From positions 87,554-151,553 of the forward strand of contig CAZURV010000001.1 of NCBI GenBank assembly GCA_964623515.1: a stretch of 64,000 bases of DNA. Direction: 5' to 3'. The stretch is from RUG714 sp964623515. Lineage in GTDB: Bacteria > Bacillota > Clostridia > Oscillospirales > Acutalibacteraceae. The notes beneath the pieces are model-generated. The model made no database searches, was not told the origin of the DNA, and saw only the letters and a program-made list of their open reading frames with translations. How positions within the stretch are numbered: position 1 is the first letter of the stretch; every line of letters starts with the position of its first letter. Shown in pieces: positions 18,128-26,723 of the stretch. Position numbers and translations under genes: made by a program.

Positions 18128-18245
18128 TTTTCACCTCCGTTTATATTTTTTGATTAAAAAGAAAAAATATAGACAAAAGCACAATAAAATGATTTGGCAA
18201 AAAAACAAAATAATTTTTTTTAATTTTGAATCAAATCAAAAAATG

Positions 18246-18276
18246 AAACCGTTTCGGTTAAACACCGAAACGGTTT
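18246..18276. terminator. hairpin terminator
   Basis: Perfect 13-bp arms (AAACCGTTTCGGT) around a 5-nt loop. T-runs follow weakly on both strands. It is about 120 bp upstream of spoIVB in that gene's reading direction, so it insulates spoIVB from the 18.5-22.1 kb transcript. Confidence 0.7.
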
Positions 18277-18362
18277 TTAATGTGATTTTTTTAATATGAT
18301 TTCAATAAAAGGGTCACGCGGCAAATAAGGCATTAGATGCTTGAGGAATCAGAGAAAAATAT

Positions 18363-18413
18363 ATCCCAGCTGATTTCAAAATGAAGCCCCGCCTTAAAGG
18401 CAGGGGACATCAT
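18363..18413 (-). repeat. degenerate dispersed repeat, copy B
   Basis: On the minus strand it reads GATGTCCCCTGCCTTTAAGG, then CGGGGCTTCATT, then TTGAAATCAGCTGGGA. It aligns closely with copy A (26477-26545) in the opposite orientation, so the two flank the giant paralogue pair as inverted repeats. The TAAAGGC core forms a small hairpin with CCCCGCC. Confidence 0.55.
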
Positions 18414-18490
18414 CTTTGCCTATATTTAAAACGGAGCAGTGCTCCATCAAGCTCGCTTGAAATGGGGCTTGCGAACGATCAGCGGCGAAT

Positions 18491-21400
18491 TTATTTCGCG
18501 CCAATCATCATTGCTGCATCGCAAAGGTCTATATTTCCGTCGCCGTTTAAATCAGCGGCCTTATAGAACAGCGTACCCTCTTCAAAAAGCGAACTATCAA
18601 CCAGCGAATAATTGTAAACCAGGTTGAAATCTGTATCGTCTTTCAGACCATCACCGTTTACCTCACCCATAATGAGAATATCAAACGATTCATAATCAAC
18701 GCCGTTGTATGAAAGGATAAGCTTGCAACCCGTACCCGCCAGTTCATCGGCCGAAAGTACTTTGCCGCTGTAGTTCTCAATGCGGTATTCGCCTTTGTAT
18801 TCTCTGTCCGTTTTATCAATATCAAACTTTGAAATCACCGTTTCCACAGTCTGGTTAACGTCAATTCCTTTTATAATATTGTCCTCGGTAATCGAAATTT
18901 CAGATTGATTCTCCTCCTTGATTTTTGCTTTCGGTATCAAATCAAGGATATTGAATCCGTCAAGAATTTCATTATATTCTGCATCATATTCATCCTGCAT
19001 AAATATATTGTAACTCTTATAGAGAATGCCTTCTGCTTCCGCTTCATCAAACCAATCCACAAACTGATCTACCGATTCTTCGGTATAAATACCGTCATTG
19101 AGAATATGGTCAATATTCGCCAAGATATTATTAACCAAATCATCTCTCAAAGATGTATCAAGCTGTTTTACAGTATAGTTAACGGTTATTGTTTTATCTG
19201 CAACTATATTGTACGGGATATTTGCTCCTGAATACAACGGTTCTCCCTGTGCATACTGAGCAAGCGTTTTATCGGGAGGCGTGAAATTCACGCCTTTAAC
19301 AGTATAGGTACCATCGCTGATATCGGCGGTTCCGTCAAGCACATCTCCGTATGTACAGGATTTACAGTATTCAACAGTATACCCGTTGTCAGCAAGTTCA
19401 TCAGCCTGAACAAGCGTTGTGCCGTCAGCCTCAAAAAGATTATAGGTTACAGTAATCGTATATGTCTGATATTGCAGTGCACGCATTGCCACAGTAAGAT
19501 TTTCCGCCGCAGTATCAACATCGCCCTGATTTTCAGGAGCATCTGTCTGCGTTTGGTCTATTGCCTGCGCCGCAGAAAGTGCAGAATTATAGGCAGACAC
19601 ATTTGAAAAGACGGACATATCCTCCGGAGCTACCGCAATAGCGCTGTTCAAATCGGTAAAATCAATATTCCAATACTTATAGTCCAAACTTACGGTTTTG
19701 CTTTCATCCATAAGAACGGTGTCTATTTTCGTATGCCGATTGGTTTTTGCAAGATAGGTTTCATTAGCAAAGGAAACCGGAATATTTTGATCCACGGGAA
19801 CAAGATAGGAATAGCTGGCGGTTTCAGCCGGTTCTTCGTCAAGTCCGCCTGCATAATAAGATTCTTTCAGGGAAACAGAACCGTAAGCCGCATTTTTTGA
19901 AGCGTGAAGATTCAGCCACATTGTGCTGATAAGTGTATTGGCCTCGGTTATATCAGTCTGAACAGCTTCATCTCTCGAAGCAACTTCAGCAGCTGTATTG
20001 AGTACGCCCTGAAGACTGGTTGTGTCGGACGCATTTAAAACATTTGTGCCGTAAAGAGATACATCAAAGAAACAGGAAAGCAAGCCGTCCATACACATTT
20101 GAACATTTGAGTAAAGCTCCGTTTTATCATAAACATGGAAGGTATAGTTAATCTGACCGTCGGAATAATTCTGATTTATATCGCCTTCCGGATTTGAATT
20201 GGTTATATAAACTTTTAGTTTGTAATCACCAAGCGTTTCGGGAATATATCCGTTAAGGGTAAACGGTGCAGATAACTGACTCGTTCCCTGCCCGTAGTTG
20301 TCAAAACAGTCGCCGTATGTATTGATGAAATCCGTTGTTGTTGTGTAGGAAGTCGAGGAACCTGCCTCTGCAGCAGTCTGTTGCTCAGCGTTCGAAACAA
20401 AATAACGACCGGGAGAAGTATATGTGGAACCATCCCCGTAAGTATACGGCCCTACATAATAATATGTGTACGCATTGCCGAGCGATGAGGAAGTTGAAGT
20501 TGTAGAAAGCGTATTCTGAATAGAAAAAATAGTCATCTGATTGCCGTGCTTTGTACCGCCCGTGCCGGCCTTTTCACCGCCCATTGCCTGAACTTCAATC
20601 TGTGTATCGTAATCGCCTATATATGTGGAACGGTTTATATCCATGTAAATATCGCAGTCAGCCGTTGCAACGGCATGCGTGCTTTTGGAAGTTGAAGAAC
20701 CCTCAACAAGATTTGAGAAAACGCCCTCCGCAGTAAGATGATAATTTGCCGAATTCGGGAAAACAAGCCATGAATCGTTGGCATATGAAAATACGGTTAC
20801 AGTATTTGAAACAACAGGCTTTATCATTCCTACCGAAGCATAGGCATAGAGAACGGCATTTTGCTTCGTTGACCAGTCAATAAGCCCTTCCAGCGTATAC
20901 TCAATTATAATATTGCAGATATAATCATCCGTCGCCGCAGTTGATCCGTCTTTCAACTGCACACGTATACGCTCACCCGGACTGAGTGTATTATCCTCAA
21001 TCGTAAAATCGGCAATATACGCGGTATGCTTTAAGCTGTTTACAACCGCTGTTTTGGTTGAATTGTTTGTGATATACATATAAAACGTGCCGTCTATCTT
21101 GTTGTTTGCGTTAAGATCAACGGAATCAACCTCATTGCCGTATTGATCAATGAACGAATAACTCAGCCCCGCCTTGTCGCGGTTATCATAAGTCGGTTCA
21201 TACAAATCGATGACCGTTTTGGAGTTGTTTATTTTTAGAGTAGCCTTAACCGAAACAGTCGCAGAATGAGAACTGTTCCTTGAACCGAAAGAAGCAGTTA
21301 CGGTTTCAGAAGAATAATTCGCATCTTTTGCATTGGCGACCTTATTCGCAGTCACGGTCAGCTTATATTTATTCTGCGTGCGTTTAACGCCGTAAATACC

Positions 21401-22132
21401 GGTGTATGTAAATGTCGGCTTAATCATATTGATTCCGTACTGATCATGGGCATCAGCTGTCATAACAGCCGAAACATTGCCGGATTCGGGAATGGTTATC
21501 TCCTGATCAGCCATACTTACCGACGATGATGTTGTATACGGGAAATAATCATTGTCGATACTAATATTCAAATCAAGGAATCCGGTTGTTTTGCCTTCAA
21601 CAGACTGATACTGTCCGCCCGTATCGCTGTTAATCTGAACCCAATCGCCTGTTTTTGCATTCCAAACGGAAAGAGCAATGAAAAGCCCGGTTTTATTATC
21701 CGTCTTTTTATAAATCCGCAGATGCGAGCCGCTTGGGAATCCGTCCAGCACAGCATAATAAGGAACATCATGAGAACCTGACTGGTTAAACTCATTTGCT
21801 TTAATTGCAGATTTAAAGGTATAGCATTTGGTATCAACATCGGTCCCGTTGTTGCCGCGATAAAAAACATCAAAATCACAGTCATAATCATGTTCAAGAG
21901 CCTCAACGCTTCCGCTATATGCCCACTTGCATATGTAGACGCGCACAAGATACCTGCCTGCCGCAGCGTCGGAAGCAGTATATTCCACAGCCGCACCGTT
22001 TGTTGACAGAGATCCGGTTGCAGGATATATGCCGTCTTCAGCCGAAGTAGACGGCGAAGCAAAAACCATGCAGGAGAAAATCACTGCCGAAGCTGATAAT
22101 ACGGACAGCAACTTTTTAAATAAATACTTCAT
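18491..22132 (-). CDS. giant secreted protein with C-terminal dockerin-like domain
   Basis: A 1213-residue exported protein. A signal peptide starts at 22132 (MKYLFKKLLSVLSASAVIFS), preceded by GAGGAGG. The long ectodomain is beta-rich and collinear with the divergent protein at 22369-26442; shared anchors are PTYDNR, the NNST segment, YWNIDF, CTY-D-L-G and the SYNIF region. The last 60 residues resemble a type I dockerin: EVNGDGLKDDTD and DLNGDGNIDLCD are two EF-hand-like calcium loops, the first with Glu instead of Asp at position 1. A dockerin would bind a cohesin on another protein; none is encoded in this window. No sortase signal is present. The core family is not recognised. Confidence 0.85.
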   Translation of the reverse strand: MKYLFKKLLSVLSASAVIFSCMVFASPSTSAEDGIYPATGSLSTNGAAVEYTASDAAAGRYLVRVYICKWAYSGSVEALEHDYDCDFDVFYRGNNGTDVDTKCYTFKSAIKANEFNQSGSHDVPYYAVLDGFPSGSHLRIYKKTDNKTGLFIALSVWNAKTGDWVQINSDTGGQYQSVEGKTTGFLDLNISIDNDYFPYTTSSSVSMADQEITIPESGNVSAVMTADAHDQYGINMIKPTFTYTGIYGVKRTQNKYKLTVTANKVANAKDANYSSETVTASFGSRNSSHSATVSVKATLKINNSKTVIDLYEPTYDNRDKAGLSYSFIDQYGNEVDSVDLNANNKIDGTFYMYITNNSTKTAVVNSLKHTAYIADFTIEDNTLSPGERIRVQLKDGSTAATDDYICNIIIEYTLEGLIDWSTKQNAVLYAYASVGMIKPVVSNTVTVFSYANDSWLVFPNSANYHLTAEGVFSNLVEGSSTSKSTHAVATADCDIYMDINRSTYIGDYDTQIEVQAMGGEKAGTGGTKHGNQMTIFSIQNTLSTTSTSSSLGNAYTYYYVGPYTYGDGSTYTSPGRYFVSNAEQQTAAEAGSSTSYTTTTDFINTYGDCFDNYGQGTSQLSAPFTLNGYIPETLGDYKLKVYITNSNPEGDINQNYSDGQINYTFHVYDKTELYSNVQMCMDGLLSCFFDVSLYGTNVLNASDTTSLQGVLNTAAEVASRDEAVQTDITEANTLISTMWLNLHASKNAAYGSVSLKESYYAGGLDEEPAETASYSYLVPVDQNIPVSFANETYLAKTNRHTKIDTVLMDESKTVSLDYKYWNIDFTDLNSAIAVAPEDMSVFSNVSAYNSALSAAQAIDQTQTDAPENQGDVDTAAENLTVAMRALQYQTYTITVTYNLFEADGTTLVQADELADNGYTVEYCKSCTYGDVLDGTADISDGTYTVKGVNFTPPDKTLAQYAQGEPLYSGANIPYNIVADKTITVNYTVKQLDTSLRDDLVNNILANIDHILNDGIYTEESVDQFVDWFDEAEAEGILYKSYNIFMQDEYDAEYNEILDGFNILDLIPKAKIKEENQSEISITEDNIIKGIDVNQTVETVISKFDIDKTDREYKGEYRIENYSGKVLSADELAGTGCKLILSYNGVDYESFDILIMGEVNGDGLKDDTDFNLVYNYSLVDSSLFEEGTLFYKAADLNGDGNIDLCDAAMMIGAK

Positions 22133-22184
22133 TCTTATGCTCCTCCTCAATATGTATAGTTTATTTAAGTTTATAAGCATATAA

Positions 22185-22190
22185 ATTATA
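22185..22190 (-). promoter_or_regulatory. extended -10 promoter for the dockerin-like protein gene
   Basis: TGATATAAT on the minus strand (TATAAT at 22185-22190), with no good -35 box. The divergent gene has the same TGATATAAT element, suggesting matched regulation. Confidence 0.55.
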
Positions 22191-22317
22191 TCATATCTTT
22201 GTGTGCGCATGTAAGATTTTTTATAAAAAAGTTATACAAAATTTTAATTATATATATATGCATTATGACGAATTTTACAGCCAACCCAATGAAAGCATAC
22301 TAATAAAATGATACTTA

Positions 22318-22326
22318 TGATATAAT
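22318..22326 (+). promoter_or_regulatory. extended -10 promoter for the second giant protein gene
   Basis: TGATATAAT at 22318-22326, 43 bp before the ATG, with a poor -35 region. It mirrors the minus-strand promoter in the same 236-bp divergent spacer. Confidence 0.6.
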
Positions 22327-22368
22327 CAATATATCTATCCAGAAATTATAAAGGAGACAGTTTCCACA

Positions 22369-25300
22369 ATGAAAAAAAAGATAAAAAAATTTCTTTCGCT
22401 TCTGCTGGCGGTTATGCTGATTCTATCATCCGCCGCGTTTTCTGCAAATGCGGCAACTGAAGAATTTTCAGAAAAAGACCTTGCCAATTCTGTAAGAAGC
22501 GGAGACGGTAATTATAATGACGGATGGTACAATTATCGAATTACCCTGAATGTTACCAGCCAATTTGAAAATACCGCAAACGATGAAGAATTTTATGTGA
22601 TTCTCAGATACAAAACAAACAATGGAAACGGCCTGACAAAAGAAAAGAAACTCTACATTAAAAACGCCGTACCCGCAGACTCTGCAAATAAAATTACGGA
22701 AGAAGACGGAGTCTACGCTGTAAAAACAGGGCTGTATATGCTTGACGGCTGGGTAGAAGGATTTCCGTGCGAAGTTGTAGGCAGATTTAACAAAGCAAAC
22801 GGATCCGGCAGTTTTATATCGGATTCAACCGGAGAAGTATATTTTTCACTTTCCGTATGGGATTATTCCAAAGCATCCACAGATTTTACGGAACTGGTCG
22901 GTAATGTTTTGGCATCAAAAAACGGAACGGGAACATTCGGAACAAAGGCAATTGTTCCCTATTCCGAATATCCTAAAGCAGATAACAGCACCATTTCGAT
23001 TACTCCCGACACCGCTCAAACTCTCCAGCTCCCCGACAGCGGCTCCGCTTCTTTAACCTACACGGTATCGGCGAATGACCAGTACGGCACTGCATATCAA
23101 ACAATGCGCATAAGCGGAACTGCCGTAAGCGGTTTAACTTACAGTGCAAACAAAATGAAGGGGACGGTATGCGGTAATGCGGATGCAAATTTCAATACCG
23201 CCGATCAGCGCGACATAACGGTTACATTTACGTTTCCCAGCGGACAGGGAGTTGCAGCCTATGCTGAGAAAAGCGTTACGGCTACAGTAAAAAACACCTC
23301 TGCAAAAATGTACGCCCCGACTTATGACAATAGGGAAGTTGCAGGTCTTTCCGTTTCATGGGTAGACGGTAACAACAACGTGAAAGAATGTTTTGACCTG
23401 GACAGCAACTATTGCTTTGCATCTGACAATTATTACATCGTTCTCAAGAACAACAGTACGAGAACGGCAACGATTAACAATATTGCTACCGACAATGCTA
23501 TTCGTTTCGGCTTTGCTGCAATTTCCTGCACGATAGCACCGGGTCAAACCGAAAAAATCAAGCTTGTTGATATGAAACGCACTGATTTCACCGGAATCAA
23601 CAAAAACTATCAAGGTAAAACCTCAATTACATATACGCTTGACGGACTCTATGACATCACAACCGGAAAACTGGCAACACTGAACGCGGCAGCAAACGTT
23701 TCATTTAAATATGTTGCCGATACAAACAATGCGGAATTTCATATTAAAAACGAGCCTGCCACAGCAAGAAAAGTAAACTGCTATGCCACACTGAAACCCG
23801 GAAACGGTTTGCTTACGGATATTTCCGTTTCCGATGACAGCGATGTATTCACACTCACCGGCAACTATTATATTGATTACGGAAAATACGGCACATGGCA
23901 AGCAGCCGGATTGAATCTTTATTTCAGGAACAATTATACCAATAAACTGTATTTTCAGACTGAGGATTCAAAATATAACGGTGAATTTAAAATAAGCGGC
24001 TCCTATGCCAGCGCGGGAACATTCGGTTTCACCTCTTCAACCGCAAAAACTGCCACAAGCGGAGTTATTGAAAGCGCCAATCTTTACCTTGGCGATGAAA
24101 AAGGCTATACCGCAACGCAGAATTTTTACGGTACAATTGTTAAAGGCAACACAGCTAACGAAAATCCCGCAAAACTTATTTTCCAAGAGGGAGACAGCGG
24201 CAGGGGCATGCAGATTGAAGCGACGCAGGCTGTTAAAAACTCGGCATATTTATGCATGACCCTGAATGTTTATTCCTATGATAAAACAAAACTCAGAGCA
24301 ACAATTCAACAAGCACAGGACAAAGGTTATATATCTTTGTATTACGGCGAATCAGAATGGAACAAATTCAACGCCGCAACCAGCTCCGCATTGCAAAATG
24401 CCGAAGAAGTGCTTGGTTCTGTCAAAACTACACAGTATGCGGTTCTGAACGCATTAAACGATTTAAGCGCTGCCCTTTCGGATCTCGACGCTTCTTCACC
24501 TTATGGTTCATGTTCGCTGACTCATCAACTGCACGAAACCGACGCTGAAAGCGAAATAGCCGAAGACATAGTGGAATACTACATCGTGCCTGTTGAAAAC
24601 GTTAAATACAGTCCGAATCTCTACAGTGCATATCTCACCGCAACATCATCAAGGGATTCCGTTCCAAAGCATACATATAACGCTGTTGTTGATATGCCAT
24701 ATGCTCAGAATACTGCGCTTACATATGATTACTGGAACATTGATTTTACAAAAGTAAACGACTCAATTTCTTTATTTGACAACGCATCATCATTAACAAA
24801 AGTTATCGTAGCCGATACCGTTAAGCAACTCAATTTTACACCCGAATCCGAAGCTTTATATACTGAGGCAAAAGCTTTGGACCAAACCGCAAACACAGCT
24901 TCTCCTTCCGTTCAGGATGCGACCGATGAAACAGCGGTTCAGCTGGAAACAGAAGTGATGGATTTGGAATTTAAATCGTTCACTTTCAGCATAACCCATA
25001 AAATGCTTGATTTGGACGGCGTTACGGAAATCAGCAATGATAAGATTCAAACTTATACCGAAAAATACAACAAAACCTGCACATATTCAGATTATTTGAA
25101 TGGCAATGTTTCAATAAATGATTCAACGTATACAATCCTCGGTGAAACTTATGCGCCGATTCCCGACAGCATATTCCTCAGTTACAGCGATAGAACGAAT
25201 CCTTATATTGTGAGCACAACATTTCCCGTCTGTCAGCAAGATGCCGAAGCCACAATTAAATATCGTGTGAGAGAATTGGATGACCAGACTTTAAATGAAA

Positions 25301-26442
25301 CGGTGCAGACCATTATAAATTCGTATGATACCGTATGGCCTGATACTTACACAACCGATTCAATAAATGAATTCCTTGCTTGGTTTGAATCTCAGGAAGA
25401 AAACGGCGGCATTCTCGCTACGTCCTACAACATATTTGATGAAAATAAATACCAAGAAGGCATTTATACCATTCAAGACAATATGAACTCTATGCTGGCT
25501 CCGGTTATAACACAGACGCAGTGCGATACAATTCAGCATTTTATCACCGAATATGACGTTGCGCTATCGGAAAAAGATGATTACTGTTACGGACAGAATG
25601 TAACGGATTCGTATTTTGAGTTATACAATCAGTCAAAAGACACGCTCAACACTTATTCAAATGCAAATCCCGTGGGAACATGCAATATTTCGTCTGCTTC
25701 CGCAGATGAATTGATTGCACAAATAAGCAGTTTTGAATCAGCTCTGATTCCGCATTCTTATGAAACACGGCTTACCGCACCGCTGGACGGAATCGACGGC
25801 ACAAAATTAGTCGTATGCAAAAATTGCGGAGTAAGTGAAGATGAACCGCAGATAATTCCCGCTCCGAATTTTAACAACTTCTATTCTGAAAAATATGCAT
25901 ATGATTACAGTGTACGCGGAGGAAGCCTCAAAGCCGACACAAACGATTCCACGCACCAGCCGCTCAGATTTACGGCTGCTGTTAAAATTCCTGAAGGCGC
26001 AGAAGTTACCTCCATCGGCTATGTTTACACACAAACGAAATACGTAAACGATCTTGCTGAGCCAGATAACAGTTATATTCCCGACGACAATGCGAAAAAT
26101 CAGTTTAAACTCGGTACGGAAAACGTTTATAACTATGAAATATATCCTGACGGCGGCACATTTGACGGATGCGGATTCTCTGTTCAGAGCGACTCTTTCG
26201 GAAATTCATATTACACTTATAATATTGTTATCAATGTTGCACAGGACAACTGGGATACACACTACTGCGCACGAGGATATATCCATTACAATTATAACGG
26301 TGAGTCCTACACCGTATATGATCAGACATTTTCTTCAAGAAGCGTTCATTATATTGCACAGTGTGTTTCCGAAAATCCGAATGAGTCTGTATTCCTCAGG
26401 AATTATGTAAACTCAAAGATTTTAGGATTTTTCGGAGAATAA
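22369..26442 (+). CDS. giant secreted protein, paralogue of the divergent dockerin-like protein
   Basis: A 1357-residue exported protein with a clear signal peptide (MKKKIKKFLSLLLAVMLILS, cleavage near ANA-ATE) and AAGGAG before the ATG. Over roughly its first 1000 residues it is collinear with the neighbouring protein read from the opposite strand. Around residues 640-700 a FIVAR-like helical repeat is visible (AEEVLGSVKTTQYAVLNALN). The C-terminus is different: instead of a dockerin it carries a CKNC segment and a Tyr/Asn-rich domain ending NYVNSKILGFFGE. No LPxTG-like signal or membrane anchor is seen, so retention at the surface is unexplained. The family is not recognised. Confidence 0.85.
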   Translation: MKKKIKKFLSLLLAVMLILSSAAFSANAATEEFSEKDLANSVRSGDGNYNDGWYNYRITLNVTSQFENTANDEEFYVILRYKTNNGNGLTKEKKLYIKNAVPADSANKITEEDGVYAVKTGLYMLDGWVEGFPCEVVGRFNKANGSGSFISDSTGEVYFSLSVWDYSKASTDFTELVGNVLASKNGTGTFGTKAIVPYSEYPKADNSTISITPDTAQTLQLPDSGSASLTYTVSANDQYGTAYQTMRISGTAVSGLTYSANKMKGTVCGNADANFNTADQRDITVTFTFPSGQGVAAYAEKSVTATVKNTSAKMYAPTYDNREVAGLSVSWVDGNNNVKECFDLDSNYCFASDNYYIVLKNNSTRTATINNIATDNAIRFGFAAISCTIAPGQTEKIKLVDMKRTDFTGINKNYQGKTSITYTLDGLYDITTGKLATLNAAANVSFKYVADTNNAEFHIKNEPATARKVNCYATLKPGNGLLTDISVSDDSDVFTLTGNYYIDYGKYGTWQAAGLNLYFRNNYTNKLYFQTEDSKYNGEFKISGSYASAGTFGFTSSTAKTATSGVIESANLYLGDEKGYTATQNFYGTIVKGNTANENPAKLIFQEGDSGRGMQIEATQAVKNSAYLCMTLNVYSYDKTKLRATIQQAQDKGYISLYYGESEWNKFNAATSSALQNAEEVLGSVKTTQYAVLNALNDLSAALSDLDASSPYGSCSLTHQLHETDAESEIAEDIVEYYIVPVENVKYSPNLYSAYLTATSSRDSVPKHTYNAVVDMPYAQNTALTYDYWNIDFTKVNDSISLFDNASSLTKVIVADTVKQLNFTPESEALYTEAKALDQTANTASPSVQDATDETAVQLETEVMDLEFKSFTFSITHKMLDLDGVTEISNDKIQTYTEKYNKTCTYSDYLNGNVSINDSTYTILGETYAPIPDSIFLSYSDRTNPYIVSTTFPVCQQDAEATIKYRVRELDDQTLNETVQTIINSYDTVWPDTYTTDSINEFLAWFESQEENGGILATSYNIFDENKYQEGIYTIQDNMNSMLAPVITQTQCDTIQHFITEYDVALSEKDDYCYGQNVTDSYFELYNQSKDTLNTYSNANPVGTCNISSASADELIAQISSFESALIPHSYETRLTAPLDGIDGTKLVVCKNCGVSEDEPQIIPAPNFNNFYSEKYAYDYSVRGGSLKADTNDSTHQPLRFTAAVKIPEGAEVTSIGYVYTQTKYVNDLAEPDNSYIPDDNAKNQFKLGTENVYNYEIYPDGGTFDGCGFSVQSDSFGNSYYTYNIVINVAQDNWDTHYCARGYIHYNYNGESYTVYDQTFSSRSVHYIAQCVSENPNESVFLRNYVNSKILGFFGE

Positions 26443-26476
26443 TAATTCTATCATTTAAAAGTTACAACCTATTCGC

Positions 26477-26545
26477 CGATGTCCCCGCCTCTTAGGCGGC
26501 AGAGTCCATTTCAGAATTTCAGCGGGAGTGAGAATCTCCCGCTGA
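26477..26545 (+). repeat. dispersed repeat, copy A (best preserved)
   Basis: GATGTCCCCGCCTCTTAGGC, GGCAGAGTCCATTTCAGAAT, then a perfect hairpin of TTCAGCGGGAG and CTCCCGCTGAA (26517-26545). It is the best-preserved copy of the family seen at 1511, 18363 and 54522. It abuts the truncated hydrolase remnant, as an inserted element would. Confidence 0.55.
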
Positions 26546-26547
26546 AC

Positions 26548-26646
26548 CAGGAACTTATTTGGTTTGAAAATTCCGCACATTCTCCGCAGTGGGAAGAATC
26601 GGATAAATGGAATACGGAATTTGAAAAATTATTTTCCGCTTCTTAA
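26548..26646 (+). pseudogene. C-terminal remnant of an alpha/beta hydrolase
   Basis: The plus strand reads QELIWFENSAHSPQWEES, then DKWNTEFEKLFSAS and a stop. WFENSAHSPQWEE is the characteristic C-terminal region, with the catalytic histidine, of proline-iminopeptidase-like alpha/beta hydrolases. The reading frame has no start or upstream part: the sequence immediately 5' is the hairpin end of repeat copy A. The gene was therefore probably cut off by insertion or deletion at 26547. Confidence 0.7.
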
Positions 26647-26673
26647 CGTGGAAATTTTATCGGTAAAAAGAAT

Positions 26674-26720
26674 ACATGAAAATATCCCCCGACTGTGAAA
26701 GTCGGGGGATATTTTCATGT
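26674..26720. terminator. strong bidirectional terminator
   Basis: Two perfect 21-bp arms (outer ACATGAAAATATC, inner CCCCGACT) with a GTGAA loop. It lies 4 bp from the GH3 stop and would stop transcription from both sides. Confidence 0.9.
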
Positions 26721-26723
26721 AAT

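Larger units (their letters stand above)
18128..18490. other. intergenic region between spoIVB and the dockerin-like protein gene
   Basis: Holds a strong hairpin (18246-18276) and the degenerate repeat copy B (18363-18413), with further short palindromes to 18480 (GGAGCAGTGCTCC at about 18434). No gene is supported. Confidence 0.55.

Noticed and set aside
18491..22132. Cellulosome locus
   Set aside because: Only a dockerin-like module is present; no cohesin, scaffoldin or secreted glycosidase is encoded in the window.
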